DNA of 40,366 bases from positions 1 through 40,366 of the forward strand of contig JAJDVM010000357.1 of the NCBI GenBank assembly GCA_022826125.1, written 5' to 3'. Both the position numbers and the translations under genes were made by a program. Below are positions 39,762-40,366 of the stretch, piece by piece. How positions within the stretch are numbered: position 1 is the stretch's first letter; each line of letters opens with the position of its first letter. The notes beneath the pieces were generated by a model. The model made no database searches. It was not told the origin of the DNA and saw nothing but the letters and a program-made list of their open reading frames with translations. This DNA comes from Defluviicoccus sp. GTDB taxonomy: Bacteria; Pseudomonadota; Alphaproteobacteria; MPNO01.

Positions 39762-40366
39762 ATGGATCAGCTGATTGTTTTCTTGGATTTCTTGTGGAAT
39801 TCGTTTCTCCTGCTGGGGCCGATGCTGCTCCTCGGCCTTTTCCTGGCGGGATTGATCCATGTGTTCATCTCGCGGGACGCCGTCTTGCGGTGGCTGCACC
39901 GGGACAGCCTGAAATCGGTCGCCTCAAGCGCGGCCATCGGCGTGCCGATGCCGCTTTGCAGCTGTTCGGTGGTTCCGGTGGTGGCCGAAATGCGGCGCAA
40001 GGGCGCGTCCCGTTCGGCATGCATGTCGTTCCTGATCACGGCACCTGAGACCGGTGCCGATTCGATCCTGGTCACCAACGCCTTTTTCGGGCCAGTGGCT
40101 GCCGTGGTCCGACCGGTCATCAGTTTCATCACCGGTGTGATGGCCGGCATTTTCTGCATCGGGATGGTCCGCGACGGCGATGCGCCCGAACCGGCGCTCG
40201 CCGACGGCGGCCATGATCACGACCACGACCACCATGATCACGACCACGGCCACGACCACGACCACAGCCACAAGACCCTCATACCGGGCGACGACGACTG
40301 CTACATAAGCCCGGCGACCCTCAGGGCGTTCTTCGTCACATGGCTTGGCCGCCTCAACCAGGGCAT
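39762..40366 (+). CDS. SO_0444-type Cu/Zn efflux permease, N-terminal part (runs off window)
   Basis: ATG 39762 with GGAGAAA upstream opens 201 codons to the window edge. Membrane helices fall at about residues 12-35, 55-75, 88-110 and 115-135. The PMPLCSCSVVPVV motif (Cys66, Cys68) and TAPETGADSI are diagnostic of the DUF318/SO_0444 permease family. Residues 151-170 are almost all His and Asp in alternation, a metal-binding loop. Together these suggest efflux of Cu, Zn or a related metal. It follows integrase and IS remnants in the foreign region, so it may be cargo. Confidence 0.85.
   Translation, partial: MDQLIVFLDFLWNSFLLLGPMLLLGLFLAGLIHVFISRDAVLRWLHRDSLKSVASSAAIGVPMPLCSCSVVPVVAEMRRKGASRSACMSFLITAPETGADSILVTNAFFGPVAAVVRPVISFITGVMAGIFCIGMVRDGDAPEPALADGGHDHDHDHHDHDHGHDHDHSHKTLIPGDDDCYISPATLRAFFVTWLGRLNQG

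Noticed and set aside
35650-40366. attR repeat of the tRNA-Glu 3' end
   Set aside because: I looked for a second TTCGAGTCCCCTAGGGGACG in the right part of the window and saw none; it may lie beyond the end.

Overview
The window is GC-rich, densely packed chromosome from an alphaproteobacterium. The order serC-serA-hisZ-purA, the rpoH gene beside an RluA-type pseudouridine synthase, and the run DUF1285 / CoA pyrophosphatase / DUF6111 / CCA-adding enzyme divergent from a MoxR-DUF58-DUF4159 operon are all typical of Hyphomicrobiales/Rhodospirillales-like genomes. I cannot name a genus from sequence alone.

Bases 1-4832 look like an accessory catabolic locus. A leftward set (amidohydrolase_2-type enzyme, cytochrome P450, start of a BisC/TorA-type molybdoenzyme that runs off the window) diverges from a rightward set (metallo-beta-lactamase-fold hydrolase and two tandem FlK-like hotdog proteins). 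The two hotdog proteins carry complementary halves of the FlK Thr/Glu/His triad. The divergent region holds two strong inverted repeats. Next come a vapBC toxin-antitoxin pair, an exported MsrA, a lone molybdopterin-binding large subunit of the CoxL/xanthine dehydrogenase family, a putative lipid-anchored subtilase with a possible beta-barrel C-terminus, and a phytanoyl-CoA-dioxygenase-like enzyme followed by a 43-residue membrane protein.

Bases 12245-34972 are mostly housekeeping. The MoxR ATPase, DUF58, BatA/DUF4159 and glutamine-amidotransferase-like membrane proteins form one leftward operon. Facing it are DUF1285, CoA pyrophosphatase, DUF6111 and the CCA-adding enzyme. An acyl-CoA ligase with a TetR-like regulator, an OmpR/EnvZ-type two-component system, a GST and a small coiled-coil membrane protein follow. 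Then come the serine/histidine/purine genes, preceded by a probable serC leader RNA, then rpoH, the pseudouridine synthase and a small membrane protein.

Bases 34973-40366 are a mobile-DNA junction. There is a REP-like inverted pair, a HicB-type antitoxin with a possible partner remnant, and tRNA-Glu(CUC) directly abutted by a tyrosine integrase. That integrase is broken by a single-base insertion. A second tyrosine integrase is broken by an in-frame TGA where Trp is expected. Between them is a control region with three palindromes, one matching CTGT-N8-ACAG. An IS3-type transposase fragment, a nested hairpin and an AT-rich stretch follow. The window ends inside a Cu/Zn-efflux-type permease with a His-rich segment. 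The island probably continues to the right.
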